Source of the DNA: an uncultured Lachnospiraceae bacterium
Lineage (GTDB): Bacteria > Bacillota_A > Clostridia > Lachnospirales > Lachnospiraceae
DNA length: 11,574 nucleotides
Reading direction: 5' to 3'
Assembly: GCA_910587905.1 (NCBI GenBank)
Contig: CAJUOF010000277.1
Location: forward strand, 1-11,574
Positions 1 to 7,916 of this stretch are shown piece by piece. Under the pieces are notes generated by a model that saw only the letters and a list, made by a program, of their open reading frames with translations, ran no database searches and was not told where the DNA came from. Within the stretch, counting starts at the first letter, position 1. Every line of letters begins with the position of its first letter. The position numbers and the translations under genes are program-made.

Positions 1-21
1 AGACGTGTGCTCTTCCGATCT
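1..21. other. Illumina TruSeq adapter remnant
   Basis: The first 21 bases, beginning AGACGTGTGCTCTTCC, are identical to the 3' end of the standard TruSeq read-2 adapter as I know it. Genuine genomic sequence appears to start at base 22, because the truncated Nudix protein keeps a natural-looking tail up to exactly that base. This is not biology: it marks an untrimmed read at the contig end. Confidence 0.95.
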
Positions 22-372
22 ATGATACGCCTCGTGAAATTTGTAATAACCGGAATCCATAAAATACTCTTCACGCTGTGGCTTGCTGTAGTAACTGTCT
101 GACGTCATCAAATACCAGTGTACATCCTTCTCCACCGTATCCTGCGGGATGTGGAAGGAATACTGGCTTTTTCCGATATATTTGACAATGTAAGCATGGA
201 CGCCCGTCTCTTCTCTCACCTCTCTGAGCGCCGTCTCTTCCCTGGACTCATCCGCCTCTACTGTTCCCTTCGGAAGCACCCAGCCCTCATACTTATTTTT
301 ATAATTTTTGTAAAGGACCAAGACTTTTCCCCGAAAGATAACCACACCACCGCAGCTCGTTGCCTCAATCAT
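22..372 (-). CDS. Nudix hydrolase, C-terminus cut off by contig end
   Basis: This encodes a Nudix-family pyrophosphohydrolase, which cleaves nucleoside diphosphates linked to another moiety (X) using divalent metal. The 117 genuine residues contain a perfect Nudix box at residues 36-58: G36, five residues, E42, seven residues, then R50-E51-V52-R53-E54-E55-T56-G57-V58. The glutamates E51, E54 and E55 are the expected metal ligands. The N-terminus MIEATSCGGVVIF is the usual first strand of the fold. The ATG at 372 is preceded by AGGAGG with a 7-base spacer, so the start is firm. Reading past base 22 enters adapter sequence, so the last part of the protein (probably 15-30 residues) is missing. 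The substrate cannot be told from the sequence; Ap4A- or (d)NTP-type cleanup is possible. The gene lies 80 bases downstream of the PBP gene but has its own promoter. Confidence 0.93.
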
Positions 373-413
373 TGCAATTCCTCCTGGTCTTGGTGTGCGA
401 GTCTATTGTTCCT

Positions 414-442
414 AGTATACCCCAATTCCGCAAAAGAAGCAA
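414..442 (-). promoter_or_regulatory. Sigma-A type promoter for the Nudix gene
   Basis: On the minus strand, TTGCTT (442-437) and TATACT (419-414) are separated by exactly 17 bases. The predicted transcription start is near 407, giving a leader of about 35 bases before the ATG at 372. The -35 box lies only about 10 bases beyond the PBP stop codon. No convincing terminator lies between, so read-through from the wall-synthesis operon is also possible. Confidence 0.6.
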
Positions 443-452
443 GGTGTGAGGA

Positions 453-1883
453 TCATCTCGAAAAATATCCCTCAAAAATTTTTTTTGCTCCTTTGGTCGC
501 CACAGAACCACCCGTACCGCCGTTTTCATATATGTTACTGACCACAAGTTCAGGGTTTTCCGCCGGGGCGAACCCCACAAACCAGGCATGGCTGTCTGCC
601 TTGTTGGAATTAAACTCCGCAGATCCCGTTTTCCCGGCCACCTGATAGGAGTCTGACTGCAGGGACGGACTGGTCCCCTCGTTGACCACAGCCACCATAA
701 AATTCGTCAATGTCTCCGCCTCGGCAACCGATAGGAGCCTCCCGGCAGACTCCGGCATAAACTGTTTTACCACTTTCCCGTCCGCGCTCTCCACCCGCTC
801 CATAAGATAGGGGGACATGAGGAGCCCGCCGTTGGCGATGGCCGCCGTGATCATGGCATTATGCATGGGAGAAATCATGGTTCTCCCCTGACCGATGGAG
901 GTCTGTACCCGCTCCGCAAGCCCGGAGGTTCCGTCCAAAACAAAAGAACTCTGCTTGTACTCCAATCCGGCCGGAAGGGGAAGCTCCTTGTTGAACAGAA
1001 AGCTTTCGCAGAGGCTATGAAAGCTGTCCAAATTCAAAGTCTGTCCGATGGTGGCAAAGGAGGTATTGCAGGAATTGGCCAGGGAAAGCCTGAGATCCAG
1101 CCCCCCATGGACATGCCCCTCATAGCAGCTCATCACGGCATCCCCGTAGCTCATGGAGCCTTCACATTCATAGCGATAATCCTGCCAGTTTGTCGGATTC
1201 TCCCGAATATATTCTAAGGTGGTCAGAAGCTTGAAGGTGGAGCCGGGGGGATAAAGTCCCTGTGTCGCCCGGTTTAACAAATTTGCCCCCACATTGTCTT
1301 CCGAGATGAGGCTCTCCCAATCGTCCGCAATGGTATTGGGATTGTAGTCCGGCTTGGAGACCATGGCCAGGATTTTTCCGGTATCCGGCTCCAAAATCAC
1401 ACAGGCACCGTTGTAATCTCCCAGTGCATCGTAGGCCAATTGCTGGAGCGCCGGATCCAGAGTCGTCACCACGTTATCCCCCGGATTTTTGATTTCCTCC
1501 ACCTCGTTGCTCACCTGGTCAAGCAGGCTCAAATGGGTAGCCAGAAGATAGGAATTGGCCGCAGCCTCCAGCCCCGTCGTCCCCGCATCTGAGTAACCGA
1601 CCACATGGGCAAAGAGATTGCTGTAAGGATATTCCCGGGTCTCATTCCCTTCTGCATCCTCCGTGGTTCTCGCCAGGACTTCCCCGTTCTTTCCCCGAAT
1701 CTCTCCGCGAACTACCCGCTCGGAGAAGGTATCCAGCCTGGCATTGTAGGAGCTGTCCACCGTCTTCTCACTCTTTGCCACCAGAAACCAGCAAAAGTAT
1801 CCGATGGTAGCCAAAAACATCAGTGTGAAAAACACCGCAGCCAGACGGATCTCCCGGTTAACGGTTCTGGTCCGCTCTTCCAC
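453..1883 (-). CDS. Class B penicillin-binding protein (PbpA-like transpeptidase)
   Basis: This is a membrane-anchored D,D-transpeptidase that cross-links peptidoglycan, the usual partner of the SEDS polymerase encoded just upstream. Counted from the chosen GTG start (476 residues), residues 13-35 form one transmembrane anchor and the rest is extracytoplasmic. A short pedestal carries the RGEI..KNGEVLA block (about 59-71). All three catalytic motifs are present: STFK with nucleophile S215, SCN (S271-N273) and KTG (K418-G420). The short pedestal resembles actinobacterial PbpA more than long FtsI/PBP2. The start is uncertain. The frame is open to a TTG at 2006 (517 residues, AGGA 5 bases before it) and has an ATG at 1943 with no ribosome site. 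Those would overlap the SEDS gene by 149 and 86 bases. The GTG at 1883 overlaps by only 26, has AGGAAG 11 bases before it and leaves a normal short cytoplasmic tail. The function is near certain; the start is a judgement. Confidence 0.93.
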   Translation of the reverse strand: MEERTRTVNREIRLAAVFFTLMFLATIGYFCWFLVAKSEKTVDSSYNARLDTFSERVVRGEIRGKNGEVLARTTEDAEGNETREYPYSNLFAHVVGYSDAGTTGLEAAANSYLLATHLSLLDQVSNEVEEIKNPGDNVVTTLDPALQQLAYDALGDYNGACVILEPDTGKILAMVSKPDYNPNTIADDWESLISEDNVGANLLNRATQGLYPPGSTFKLLTTLEYIRENPTNWQDYRYECEGSMSYGDAVMSCYEGHVHGGLDLRLSLANSCNTSFATIGQTLNLDSFHSLCESFLFNKELPLPAGLEYKQSSFVLDGTSGLAERVQTSIGQGRTMISPMHNAMITAAIANGGLLMSPYLMERVESADGKVVKQFMPESAGRLLSVAEAETLTNFMVAVVNEGTSPSLQSDSYQVAGKTGSAEFNSNKADSHAWFVGFAPAENPELVVSNIYENGGTGGSVATKGAKKIFEGYFSR

Positions 1884-3309
1884 CTGAAGGATTTCTTCCT
1901 CTTCTTTTTCCTGATTTTCCAGCGCCCGCTGTACCCGCTTCATATCTTTTCGCGTATAGGGCCTGTCGCCTTCGTTCCAGTTTTTCTTCCTGCTCAATTC
2001 GATCAACCTCGTCCTGTTTTAAAATATAAAGTCCCTGTATGATCCCGAACATGATAAAAGTACTCATGATGGAGCTTCCTCCATGGCTGACAAAGGGAAG
2101 CGTGATCCCCGTGGAGGGAATAAATTTGATGACACCCCCCACATTTAAAAACACCTGGGCGCCGTATACCGCCGCCAGCCCGAATGCGATAATCTTATAA
2201 AACATACCGTCCATCCAGGTGGAAATCCACAAAAACTGCAGAAGACAGCTTAAACAGATGAATAGCAGGGCAATGGCGAAGATTCCTCCAAGTTCCGCGG
2301 AGATTGCGGCAAAGATAAAGTCGGATCGCACCACCGGAATGGTCTCCGGCATGCCCTGGTAAAGCCCTGTCCCCAAAAAGCCGCCGCTTCCGACGGCAAA
2401 CAGGGACTGTAAAATCTGCCAGCCGTCCCCGGTAGCGTCCATCCAAGGGTCCTGCCACACCTGCACGCGGACACGCACATGAGAAAATACCCGATAAGCC
2501 AGCACAGAGGCGAAGCTTCCCGCAGCAGCTCCTCCGAGAAGGTAAAAATAGCTTCTGGTGGCGACAAACAACATCAGCAGATAAGCGATGAAATAAATGA
2601 GTGCTGCCCCCAGATCCTTGGAAGCCACCAGAATCAACACGTGGAGCGCCGCCACTGCTGTGGTCGCCGCCACCCGTTTGAAGCTGATGCTCGTCTGAAA
2701 CATGGAAGCCACGAAAAATACCAAGGTGATCTTCACGAATTCCGAAGGCTGCAGGGAAAACAGATTTCCGATTTCGAAAGACAGATGTGCCCCGCCACTC
2801 ACCGTGCTGAATACGAGGATGACTCCGAGGGCCGCAAGGCCGATCCCTGCATAGAGCCAGCCAAACCGCCACAGATATCGCATTCTCCGTACAATGACGG
2901 GCACCGCCATCGCGACTGCCGCCGCCACAACTGTAATGATAAAATGGCGGACGGCCCGCGCAGGCCCCAGCCTGGTAAGCATGATAAAGCTGACGGCAAG
3001 GAGCATGCAGGTATTGTTGAGCAAAAGCCTTGATGCTTTTTTATAAAAAAGCCGAAAGAGCACCAGGTACAGGATAAAAAACACCACCTGGGCCACATAA
3101 AAGTAGATCATAGACTTTTCATTGGTGTAGAGAATAATTGCCAGGTATCCGGTTAGATGCAGGGCAAACATACAGAAGAGCTGCATTCCGCAAGCCTGAT
3201 TCCTCCTCCTATGTGTCTTCATTCTCAGATAATGGTAGGTCGACAAGGTATATAGGAGGATCAACACCAACATCGTATACTTTGCCACCTGAATTCCAAT
3301 ATTCGTCAC
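1858..3309 (-). CDS. SEDS peptidoglycan glycosyltransferase (RodA/FtsW/SpoVE family)
   Basis: This is a polytopic membrane enzyme that polymerises lipid II into glycan strands. The 483 residues hold about ten hydrophobic segments and the family landmarks: QPSEFVKI (187-194), KDLGAALIYF (231-240), the loop VWQDPWMD (284-291) with GWQILQSLFAVGSGG, SDFIFA with the probable catalytic aspartate D330, and GITLPFVSHGGSS (401-413). The last motif has H409 where most members have tyrosine. The C-terminus from about 432 is a charged Lys/Arg/Glu-rich cytoplasmic tail, part of which is encoded in the overlap with the PBP gene. The start is GTG at 3309, with TGAGGA 4-5 bases upstream, 14 bases after the U32 stop. 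Tight linkage to a PbpA-like protein favours a RodA/FtsW-PBP elongation or division pair; which one cannot be settled from sequence. Confidence 0.95.
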   Translation of the reverse strand: MTNIGIQVAKYTMLVLILLYTLSTYHYLRMKTHRRRNQACGMQLFCMFALHLTGYLAIILYTNEKSMIYFYVAQVVFFILYLVLFRLFYKKASRLLLNNTCMLLAVSFIMLTRLGPARAVRHFIITVVAAAVAMAVPVIVRRMRYLWRFGWLYAGIGLAALGVILVFSTVSGGAHLSFEIGNLFSLQPSEFVKITLVFFVASMFQTSISFKRVAATTAVAALHVLILVASKDLGAALIYFIAYLLMLFVATRSYFYLLGGAAAGSFASVLAYRVFSHVRVRVQVWQDPWMDATGDGWQILQSLFAVGSGGFLGTGLYQGMPETIPVVRSDFIFAAISAELGGIFAIALLFICLSCLLQFLWISTWMDGMFYKIIAFGLAAVYGAQVFLNVGGVIKFIPSTGITLPFVSHGGSSIMSTFIMFGIIQGLYILKQDEVDRIEQEEKLERRRQALYAKRYEAGTAGAGKSGKRRGRNPSGGRADQNR

Positions 3310-3323
3310 GTTTTCCTCACCAC

Positions 3324-5582
3324 CTATTCTACTCCCCGATGAAAGTGCCCTCTGGTCCGAAGCTCCGGCCGGTAAGAGCTGCTTCCCCCCAAAAGCGCTG
3401 TCTCAAAGGATCGGATTACCAGAGAAGTCTCCTCTGGTCCTTCCGTCGTAAACTGCAGCCGCACCATGCGGGGATTCATAGCCGCAATGGTCGGCAGCTC
3501 CCCCGCCAGCCAAAGGGGGGCATGGTTATAAATCACATTGTAACAGAACAGGCAATATCGTTTCACTGGGAAGGATCGCTGTTTTTTGTCCCTTAAAAGA
3601 AGAGGTTTTCCCGGAGCATGGAAGGCTCCCTCTGAATTTCCCCCCTGTTTCCCACAACACTTTAGAGTCTTTTGGATGCACTGAGAAGAGATCATCATGG
3701 GCAATCTGCCATACACAATCACTTCACTGCCGCCAAGCCCCCGGTCAAAAAGTTCGTTTCGGTTCAGCTCCAAAGGCGCCGTATCCATGGCGAAGCCCCG
3801 TTCGGCAAGAGCGCTTCTCGCCTCACGGTTAAAGGTGTAGAGGGACGCATCCGCCACAAACTCCAAGGGCTTTCTTTCCTCATCTCTTTCGATTTCCCCA
3901 GACCAATGATCCTCCAGCAGCGAACCCTCATCCAGCGTCCGCAGAAGAAATCCGTCCACATGCAAATCCTGAAGCTTCCTCCGCCCAAACAGCGGCTCTC
4001 CCCGCCAAATCCTCGGAAGAGCCAAAAAACATTCCTTTTCCGCCCTCCTGCATACCTCTATCAGCTCCCCGAGCCGCTCCATTCCAAAGGAATCCATAGA
4101 AAGATAGATGCGGCTCACAACCCTCTCCTTCACGGCGGCCAGAAACTGGGATTTTTCTTCAACCAACACGGAGAGCCGCGGAGGGCATTCCTCTCCCGGA
4201 AGTTTTTGGTTTTTGGCAGGCCATTCTTTTTTCACCCACTCCTTTTCTTCCGCCGGCGGGTTCACCGTTCGTCGATAGGGTCTTAAAATTTCTTTTTCCA
4301 ATGCAGATACCGCCGCTCTCCGAAGCTCATTCAATCTGCCGACCGGGAAGAAGACATTGGAAGACAATTCGATATCCAACTGCTCCAAGACAAAAGGGGT
4401 ATCCCCCAATTTTTCGATCTGCCGCCGGACATCCTCTTTGGAAATGGGCCTGTTTTTAGCCGGAAGCGCCCTCTCCCCTTCCACGGACGCCGAGACATCT
4501 CCAAACGTTAGAGACAGTTTAGCAGGAAAATCTTGAGCAATCCTTATGTTTCCCTTTATTTTTTCTTTTTTTTCTGTGTTGACATACTTCTGATCCAACT
4601 CTTCAAGGACTGCTTCTTTTACCGGACGAAAGGGCCTCTCCGAAAGGGCCAACATCTGTCTTCCATTCTTCCTATGAAAATATCCATCCGAAAACCCACC
4701 CCGATCAAAAAGCTCTAGTAAAAATTCCTGATCCTCAGACGCCGTCCTTAATCCTCCGCTCCCCACTTTCTGGTATAAATCCACATATTTTCGATATATA
4801 CTCACCACTCCTGCCACATATCTTGGGCTTTTCATACGCCCTTCTATTTTCAGGGAACACACGCCCGCATCCAAAAGCTCTCCCAGGCTGTCCAACCCAC
4901 ACAGATCTTTCAAGTTCAACAGATAGGCTTCTTTTGAATTGGAAAGCCGCTCCTTTCCCTCCCAAGCCTCATAGGGAAGACGGCACGGACCGGCACAGCG
5001 CCCTCTGTTTCCGCTCCTTCCGCCTGCCAGACTGCTGAACAGACATTGTCCCGAATAGGAATAACAGAGTGCTCCATGGACAAAGGCTTCGATTTCGATC
5101 TCCACCTGCTCGTGAATCTGGTGAATTTCTTCTATGGAAAGCTCTCTGGCCGTCACGATCCTGGCTGCCCCCAATTTCCTGGCTTCCCTCGCACCGGCCA
5201 CTCCCGTGATGGTCATTTGGGTACTGGCATGGAGAGGAAGCTGCGGAAACTGCCGGCGAACCTGCTGCCAGACGCCAAGATCCTGGACAATCAGTGCGTC
5301 CACCCCCGCCTCATAGACGGGAACCAGAAACTCATATAATTCCTGTGAAAGTTCCTCTTCCTTGAGAAGTGTATTGACGGTCAAATACAGCTTCTTTCCA
5401 TGGAGATGAACATAATCTATGGCTTCCAGCAGACGGCCTGTCTCCGGATTTTTAGCATAGGCTCTGGCCCCAAACCTCGTCCCGCCCATATATACCGCAT
5501 CAGCACCGGCATTTACCGCCGCCTGCATACTCTCAAAGGAACCGGCCGGCGCCAGCACCTCAATCATCCGCGCTTTTTTCAT
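3324..5582 (-). CDS. U32-family peptidase/RNA hydroxylase-like protein with DUF3656-type C-terminal region
   Basis: U32 proteins include TrhP and RlhA, which are needed for hydroxylation of tRNA U34 and 23S rRNA C2501, as well as proteins named collagenases. I expect an RNA-modification role here rather than proteolysis. In the 752-residue form, the N-terminal U32 barrel runs from MKKARMIEVLAPAG to about residue 300. It contains the signature EAFVHGALCYSYSGQC with C173 and C180, followed by C196, C200 and C228; four of these probably hold an iron-sulfur cluster, by analogy with UbiU/UbiV. A second Cys group lies near the end (C635, C642, C643, C677, C680, the last two in CLFCYN). The middle and C-terminal extension fits the long RlhA-like architecture. 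I chose the ATG at 5582, with GAGGA 9-10 bases upstream and a normal family N-terminus. An in-frame ATG at 5600 would add MRGYVD but has a ribosome site only 3 bases away. Confidence 0.9.
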   Translation of the reverse strand: MKKARMIEVLAPAGSFESMQAAVNAGADAVYMGGTRFGARAYAKNPETGRLLEAIDYVHLHGKKLYLTVNTLLKEEELSQELYEFLVPVYEAGVDALIVQDLGVWQQVRRQFPQLPLHASTQMTITGVAGAREARKLGAARIVTARELSIEEIHQIHEQVEIEIEAFVHGALCYSYSGQCLFSSLAGGRSGNRGRCAGPCRLPYEAWEGKERLSNSKEAYLLNLKDLCGLDSLGELLDAGVCSLKIEGRMKSPRYVAGVVSIYRKYVDLYQKVGSGGLRTASEDQEFLLELFDRGGFSDGYFHRKNGRQMLALSERPFRPVKEAVLEELDQKYVNTEKKEKIKGNIRIAQDFPAKLSLTFGDVSASVEGERALPAKNRPISKEDVRRQIEKLGDTPFVLEQLDIELSSNVFFPVGRLNELRRAAVSALEKEILRPYRRTVNPPAEEKEWVKKEWPAKNQKLPGEECPPRLSVLVEEKSQFLAAVKERVVSRIYLSMDSFGMERLGELIEVCRRAEKECFLALPRIWRGEPLFGRRKLQDLHVDGFLLRTLDEGSLLEDHWSGEIERDEERKPLEFVADASLYTFNREARSALAERGFAMDTAPLELNRNELFDRGLGGSEVIVYGRLPMMISSQCIQKTLKCCGKQGGNSEGAFHAPGKPLLLRDKKQRSFPVKRYCLFCYNVIYNHAPLWLAGELPTIAAMNPRMVRLQFTTEGPEETSLVIRSFETALLGGSSSYRPELRTRGHFHRGVE

Positions 5583-5641
5583 ATCCACATATCCTCGCAT
5601 TGGCCTCTATGCCCGACTTTCCTGAAACCGGACAGTGAAAA

Positions 5642-5670
5642 GGGGGCCCGCCCCAAAATCCGCTGCCCCC
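5642..5670 (-). terminator. GC-rich hairpin between zapA and the U32 gene, possible attenuator
   Basis: On the minus strand GGGGGC and GCCCCC form a six-base all-GC stem around a 17-base loop and are followed by TTTTC. An alternative fold pairs GGGG with CCCC within the 3' part. The T-run is short, so this looks more like a partial terminator or an mRNA-processing/stability element than a full stop. I see no clear promoter between it and the U32 start. Confidence 0.35.
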
Positions 5671-5675
5671 AACCT

Positions 5676-6026
5676 TTATCTTTTCTGTTCTTTTTCTTCC
5701 AACTCCCGTTTCATCTCTTCCAGCTTAAGCTGTACAGTCACCAGTTGGTGCTTCAGACTGTAAATCTCATTGGCCTGCGATTCTGTCTGGGCCTCCAGCT
5801 CGGAAAGTCTCCCCACCGCTTTGAAATAGTCGTCCGCCACATTTAGCTGAAGCATCACATTCTGGTAATCTGAGGGCTGGCGCAAAAACCCGTCGATCCT
5901 CCGAAGCTCTGCATGTTTCCGATTCAGGTAGCCGGCTACCTTCTGCAGGTATTCTTCACTCTCATAACCGCCCATACTGTATTCTTTTCCGGCAATGATC
6001 ACATCTGTGTAATTTTTGGAACTCAT
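5676..6026 (-). CDS. Cell division protein ZapA
   Basis: ZapA binds FtsZ and promotes bundling of the Z-ring. The 116-residue product has the family's N-terminal strand pattern TDVIIAGKEYSMGGYESEEY (residues 7-26), then the helix LQKVAGYLNRK, and a long coiled-coil C-terminus (about 70-116) ending in a Glu/Lys-rich tail. The length fits Firmicute ZapA. The ATG at 6026 has AAGGAGA 7-8 bases upstream. An in-frame ATG at 6062 coincides with the predicted transcription start and so cannot be the normal start. It is the first gene of the probable zapA-U32-SEDS-PBP transcript, downstream of ruvB in the order familiar from Clostridia. Confidence 0.93.
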   Translation of the reverse strand: MSSKNYTDVIIAGKEYSMGGYESEEYLQKVAGYLNRKHAELRRIDGFLRQPSDYQNVMLQLNVADDYFKAVGRLSELEAQTESQANEIYSLKHQLVTVQLKLEEMKRELEEKEQKR

Positions 6027-6068
6027 TCCATTTCTCCTTATGTACCTGTTCTGGACATTCATAGTTTT

Positions 6069-6097
6069 ATTATAAATGGAATTCCCGTAAAAAACAA
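6069..6097 (-). promoter_or_regulatory. Sigma-A type promoter for zapA and the downstream wall-synthesis genes
   Basis: On the minus strand TTGTTT (6097-6092) and a perfect TATAAT (6074-6069) are 17 bases apart. The predicted start is at 6062, giving a 35-base leader before the zapA ATG at 6026. This makes zapA-U32-SEDS-PBP separable from ruvAB transcription. Confidence 0.7.
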
Positions 6098-6099
6098 CC

Positions 6100-6133
6100 A
6101 GAAATCAAAACAACCGGAACCGGTCACTTCCAG
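6100..6133 (-). terminator. Weak candidate terminator after ruvB
   Basis: On the minus strand CTGGAA (6133-6128) can pair with TTCCGG (6119-6114), one G-T wobble included, around an 8-base loop. The T-rich stretch TTGTTTTGATTTC follows. It sits about 10 bases past the ruvB stop and just ahead of the zapA promoter, the right place for a terminator. The stem is short, so this is tentative. Confidence 0.3.
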
Positions 6134-6143
6134 AGAGGCGGGA

Positions 6144-7166
6144 TTACTCCTGTTTTTCGACACCGGATTCATGAGGACAGACAAGTCCCAGATGGTGATA
6201 GGCAAACTCTGTGGCCATCCGGCCTCTGGGGGTTCGATTGATAAAGCCGTTCTTTAACAGGTAGGGTTCACAGACGTCCTCCAGGGTTCCCACATCCTCG
6301 GAGAGTGCTGCCGCCAAAGTCTCTAACCCCACCGGTCCTCCCCCGAATTTCTCCATCATGGTGAGAAGAATCCGTCTGTCCGTGCGGTCCAGCCCAAGAC
6401 TGTCCACATCGAGCAGATCCAGGGCGTCCGAAGCCACCTGCTTTGTGATGACCCCATCATGCCGGACCTGGGCAAAATCCCGAACCCGCTTCAAAAAGCG
6501 ATTGGCCAACCTGGGAGTTCCCCTCGAACGAGATGCGATCTGTTTGGCTCCCTCCTTATCGATCTCCACTTGAAGAACGGAGGCCGAACGCATGATGATG
6601 GTGAGAAGCTCCTCCTCCGTATAGAATTCCAGATGATGAATCACACCAAACCGGTCCCTCAAAGGCGCCGTCAAAAGTCCGGCCCTGGTGGTCGCCCCCA
6701 CCAAGGTGAAGTGAGGGAGATCCAGGCGGATCGAACGGGCGGTAGCCCCTTTCCCGATCACAATATCGATGGCATAATCCTCCATGGCCGGATAGAGGAC
6801 CTCCTCCACCTGACGGTTCAGGCGGTGAATCTCGTCGATAAAGAGGACGTCTCCGTCGTTCAGATTATTCAGGATCGCCGCCATCTCCCCCGGCTTCTCA
6901 ATGGCCGGCCCCGCTGTTATTTTGAGCTCCGACCCCATCTCATGGGCCAAAATTCCGGCAAGGGTGGTCTTCCCAAGCCCCGGGGGACCGTAAAAAAGGA
7001 CATGGTCCAAAGCCTCTCCCCTGGCTTTCGCCGCATCGATATACACCCTCAGCATATCCTTCGCCTTCTGTTGGCCAATATACTCGTCCAAAGACTGGGG
7101 GCGCAGGTGATTTTCTATGCCCTGGTCCTCTCTGCTAAATTCTGTATTGATCATCCGCCTCTCCAT
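6144..7166 (-). CDS. Holliday junction branch migration ATPase RuvB
   Basis: RuvB is the AAA+ hexameric motor that, with RuvA, drives branch migration of Holliday junctions during recombinational repair. Over 340 residues I see Walker A GPPGLGKT (60-67), Walker B DVLFIDEIH (106-114), sensor 1 in GATTRAG (157-163), the arginine finger in PLRDRFG (about R170), a sensor 2 region RGTPRLANR (215-223) and the C-terminal winged helix with RTPRGR (311-316). Nothing essential is missing. The chosen ATG at 7166 gives MERRMINTEF, the pattern common in relatives, with AAGGA about 11 bases upstream. The ATG at 7154 has GGAG 6 bases upstream and is a fair alternative. It follows ruvA after 55 bases. Confidence 0.97.
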   Translation of the reverse strand: MERRMINTEFSREDQGIENHLRPQSLDEYIGQQKAKDMLRVYIDAAKARGEALDHVLFYGPPGLGKTTLAGILAHEMGSELKITAGPAIEKPGEMAAILNNLNDGDVLFIDEIHRLNRQVEEVLYPAMEDYAIDIVIGKGATARSIRLDLPHFTLVGATTRAGLLTAPLRDRFGVIHHLEFYTEEELLTIIMRSASVLQVEIDKEGAKQIASRSRGTPRLANRFLKRVRDFAQVRHDGVITKQVASDALDLLDVDSLGLDRTDRRILLTMMEKFGGGPVGLETLAAALSEDVGTLEDVCEPYLLKNGFINRTPRGRMATEFAYHHLGLVCPHESGVEKQE

Positions 7167-7221
7167 GGACCGATGTTTCCTTTCTCATCAACAAAATCAA
7201 ATGAAAGGGCTGTCGTCAGAT

Positions 7222-7845
7222 TCAAAGCCTCGTCATCTGCCTGAGGGCCGCCTTCAAAAGCTCCTCCACCGAAAGCCCCTCCGCTCCCTCGATCCCGTTC
7301 ACCGCTTTCATGGCCTCCGAAGCACTGTATCCGAGTGCTGCGAGTGCCTGTATAGCCTCTCCCTTTGCATCCTCCGGCGGACTGCCTGCCGCCTGGCTCG
7401 CCGGAGCCTCCCCATGGCTCCTTTTGAGCTCAAAGGCATCCTCCAGCTTAAACTTATCCTTGAGCTCCAGGATCAGTTTCTTCGCCGTCTTAATGCCGAT
7501 GCCCGGCGCTCTCGCGATGGTCTTTGCATCCTCTGAGAGAACTGCAAAGCGCAGATCATCCGTGGAAATCACAGACAAGACGCCGATGGCCCCCTTGGGG
7601 CCGATCCCACTCACGCAGATCAGGAGTTTAAATACATCCAAATCCTCCCTGTCCGCAAATCCATAAAGCTTCGGTGTCTGATCCTGTCCCATATGCAGAT
7701 AGGTATAAACCTGGATTTCTTTTCCGACGGAGACACTCTGCAGAAAAGAAAAAGGCACCTGAATCTGATATCCGATCCCTCCGGTTTCCACGATCAGCGA
7801 TTCTTCATAGATTTCCTGCAGCCTTCCCTTAATATACGAAATCAT
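7222..7845 (-). CDS. Holliday junction DNA-binding protein RuvA
   Basis: RuvA is the tetrameric protein that holds the four-way junction and loads RuvB. The 207-residue product begins MISYIKGRLQEIYEESLIVE, the standard OB-fold N-terminus (to about 64). Two helix-hairpin-helix motifs follow, VSGIGPKGAIGV and APGIGIKTAKKLILEL. After an Ala/Pro/Gly-rich linker comes domain III, from AIQALAALGYSASEA to the end, which contacts RuvB. GAGGAG lies 6 bases before the ATG at 7845. The reading frame stays open upstream to about 8292, but that part lies under the opposite-strand gene and does not look like RuvA. No ruvC is seen in the window. Confidence 0.97.
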   Translation of the reverse strand: MISYIKGRLQEIYEESLIVETGGIGYQIQVPFSFLQSVSVGKEIQVYTYLHMGQDQTPKLYGFADREDLDVFKLLICVSGIGPKGAIGVLSVISTDDLRFAVLSEDAKTIARAPGIGIKTAKKLILELKDKFKLEDAFELKRSHGEAPASQAAGSPPEDAKGEAIQALAALGYSASEAMKAVNGIEGAEGLSVEELLKAALRQMTRL

Positions 7846-7880
7846 GCGCGACTCCTCTTTACTTCCCGTTTTCCACAGAC

Positions 7881-7909
7881 AGTGTATCACAGTTTTTCCT
7901 CCATGGCAA
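7881..7909 (-). promoter_or_regulatory. Extended -10 promoter for ruvAB
   Basis: On the minus strand TTGCCA (7909-7904) and TACACT (7886-7881) are 17 bases apart, and TGA directly before TACACT supplies an extended -10 TG. The predicted start is at 7874, leaving a 28-base leader with the ruvA ribosome site. This is the only convincing leftward promoter in the divergent gap. Confidence 0.6.
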
Positions 7910-7916
7910 GCTTTTT

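Noticed and set aside
6027..6062. ATG at 6062 as zapA start
   Set aside because: It coincides with the predicted transcription start, has no upstream ribosome site in the message, and the ATG at 6026 has AAGGAGA and a normal ZapA N-terminus.
6459..7244. Long plus-strand open frame opposite ruvB
   Set aside because: It is the shadow of ruvB: no family resemblance, no ribosome site, and ruvB is unmistakable on the other strand.
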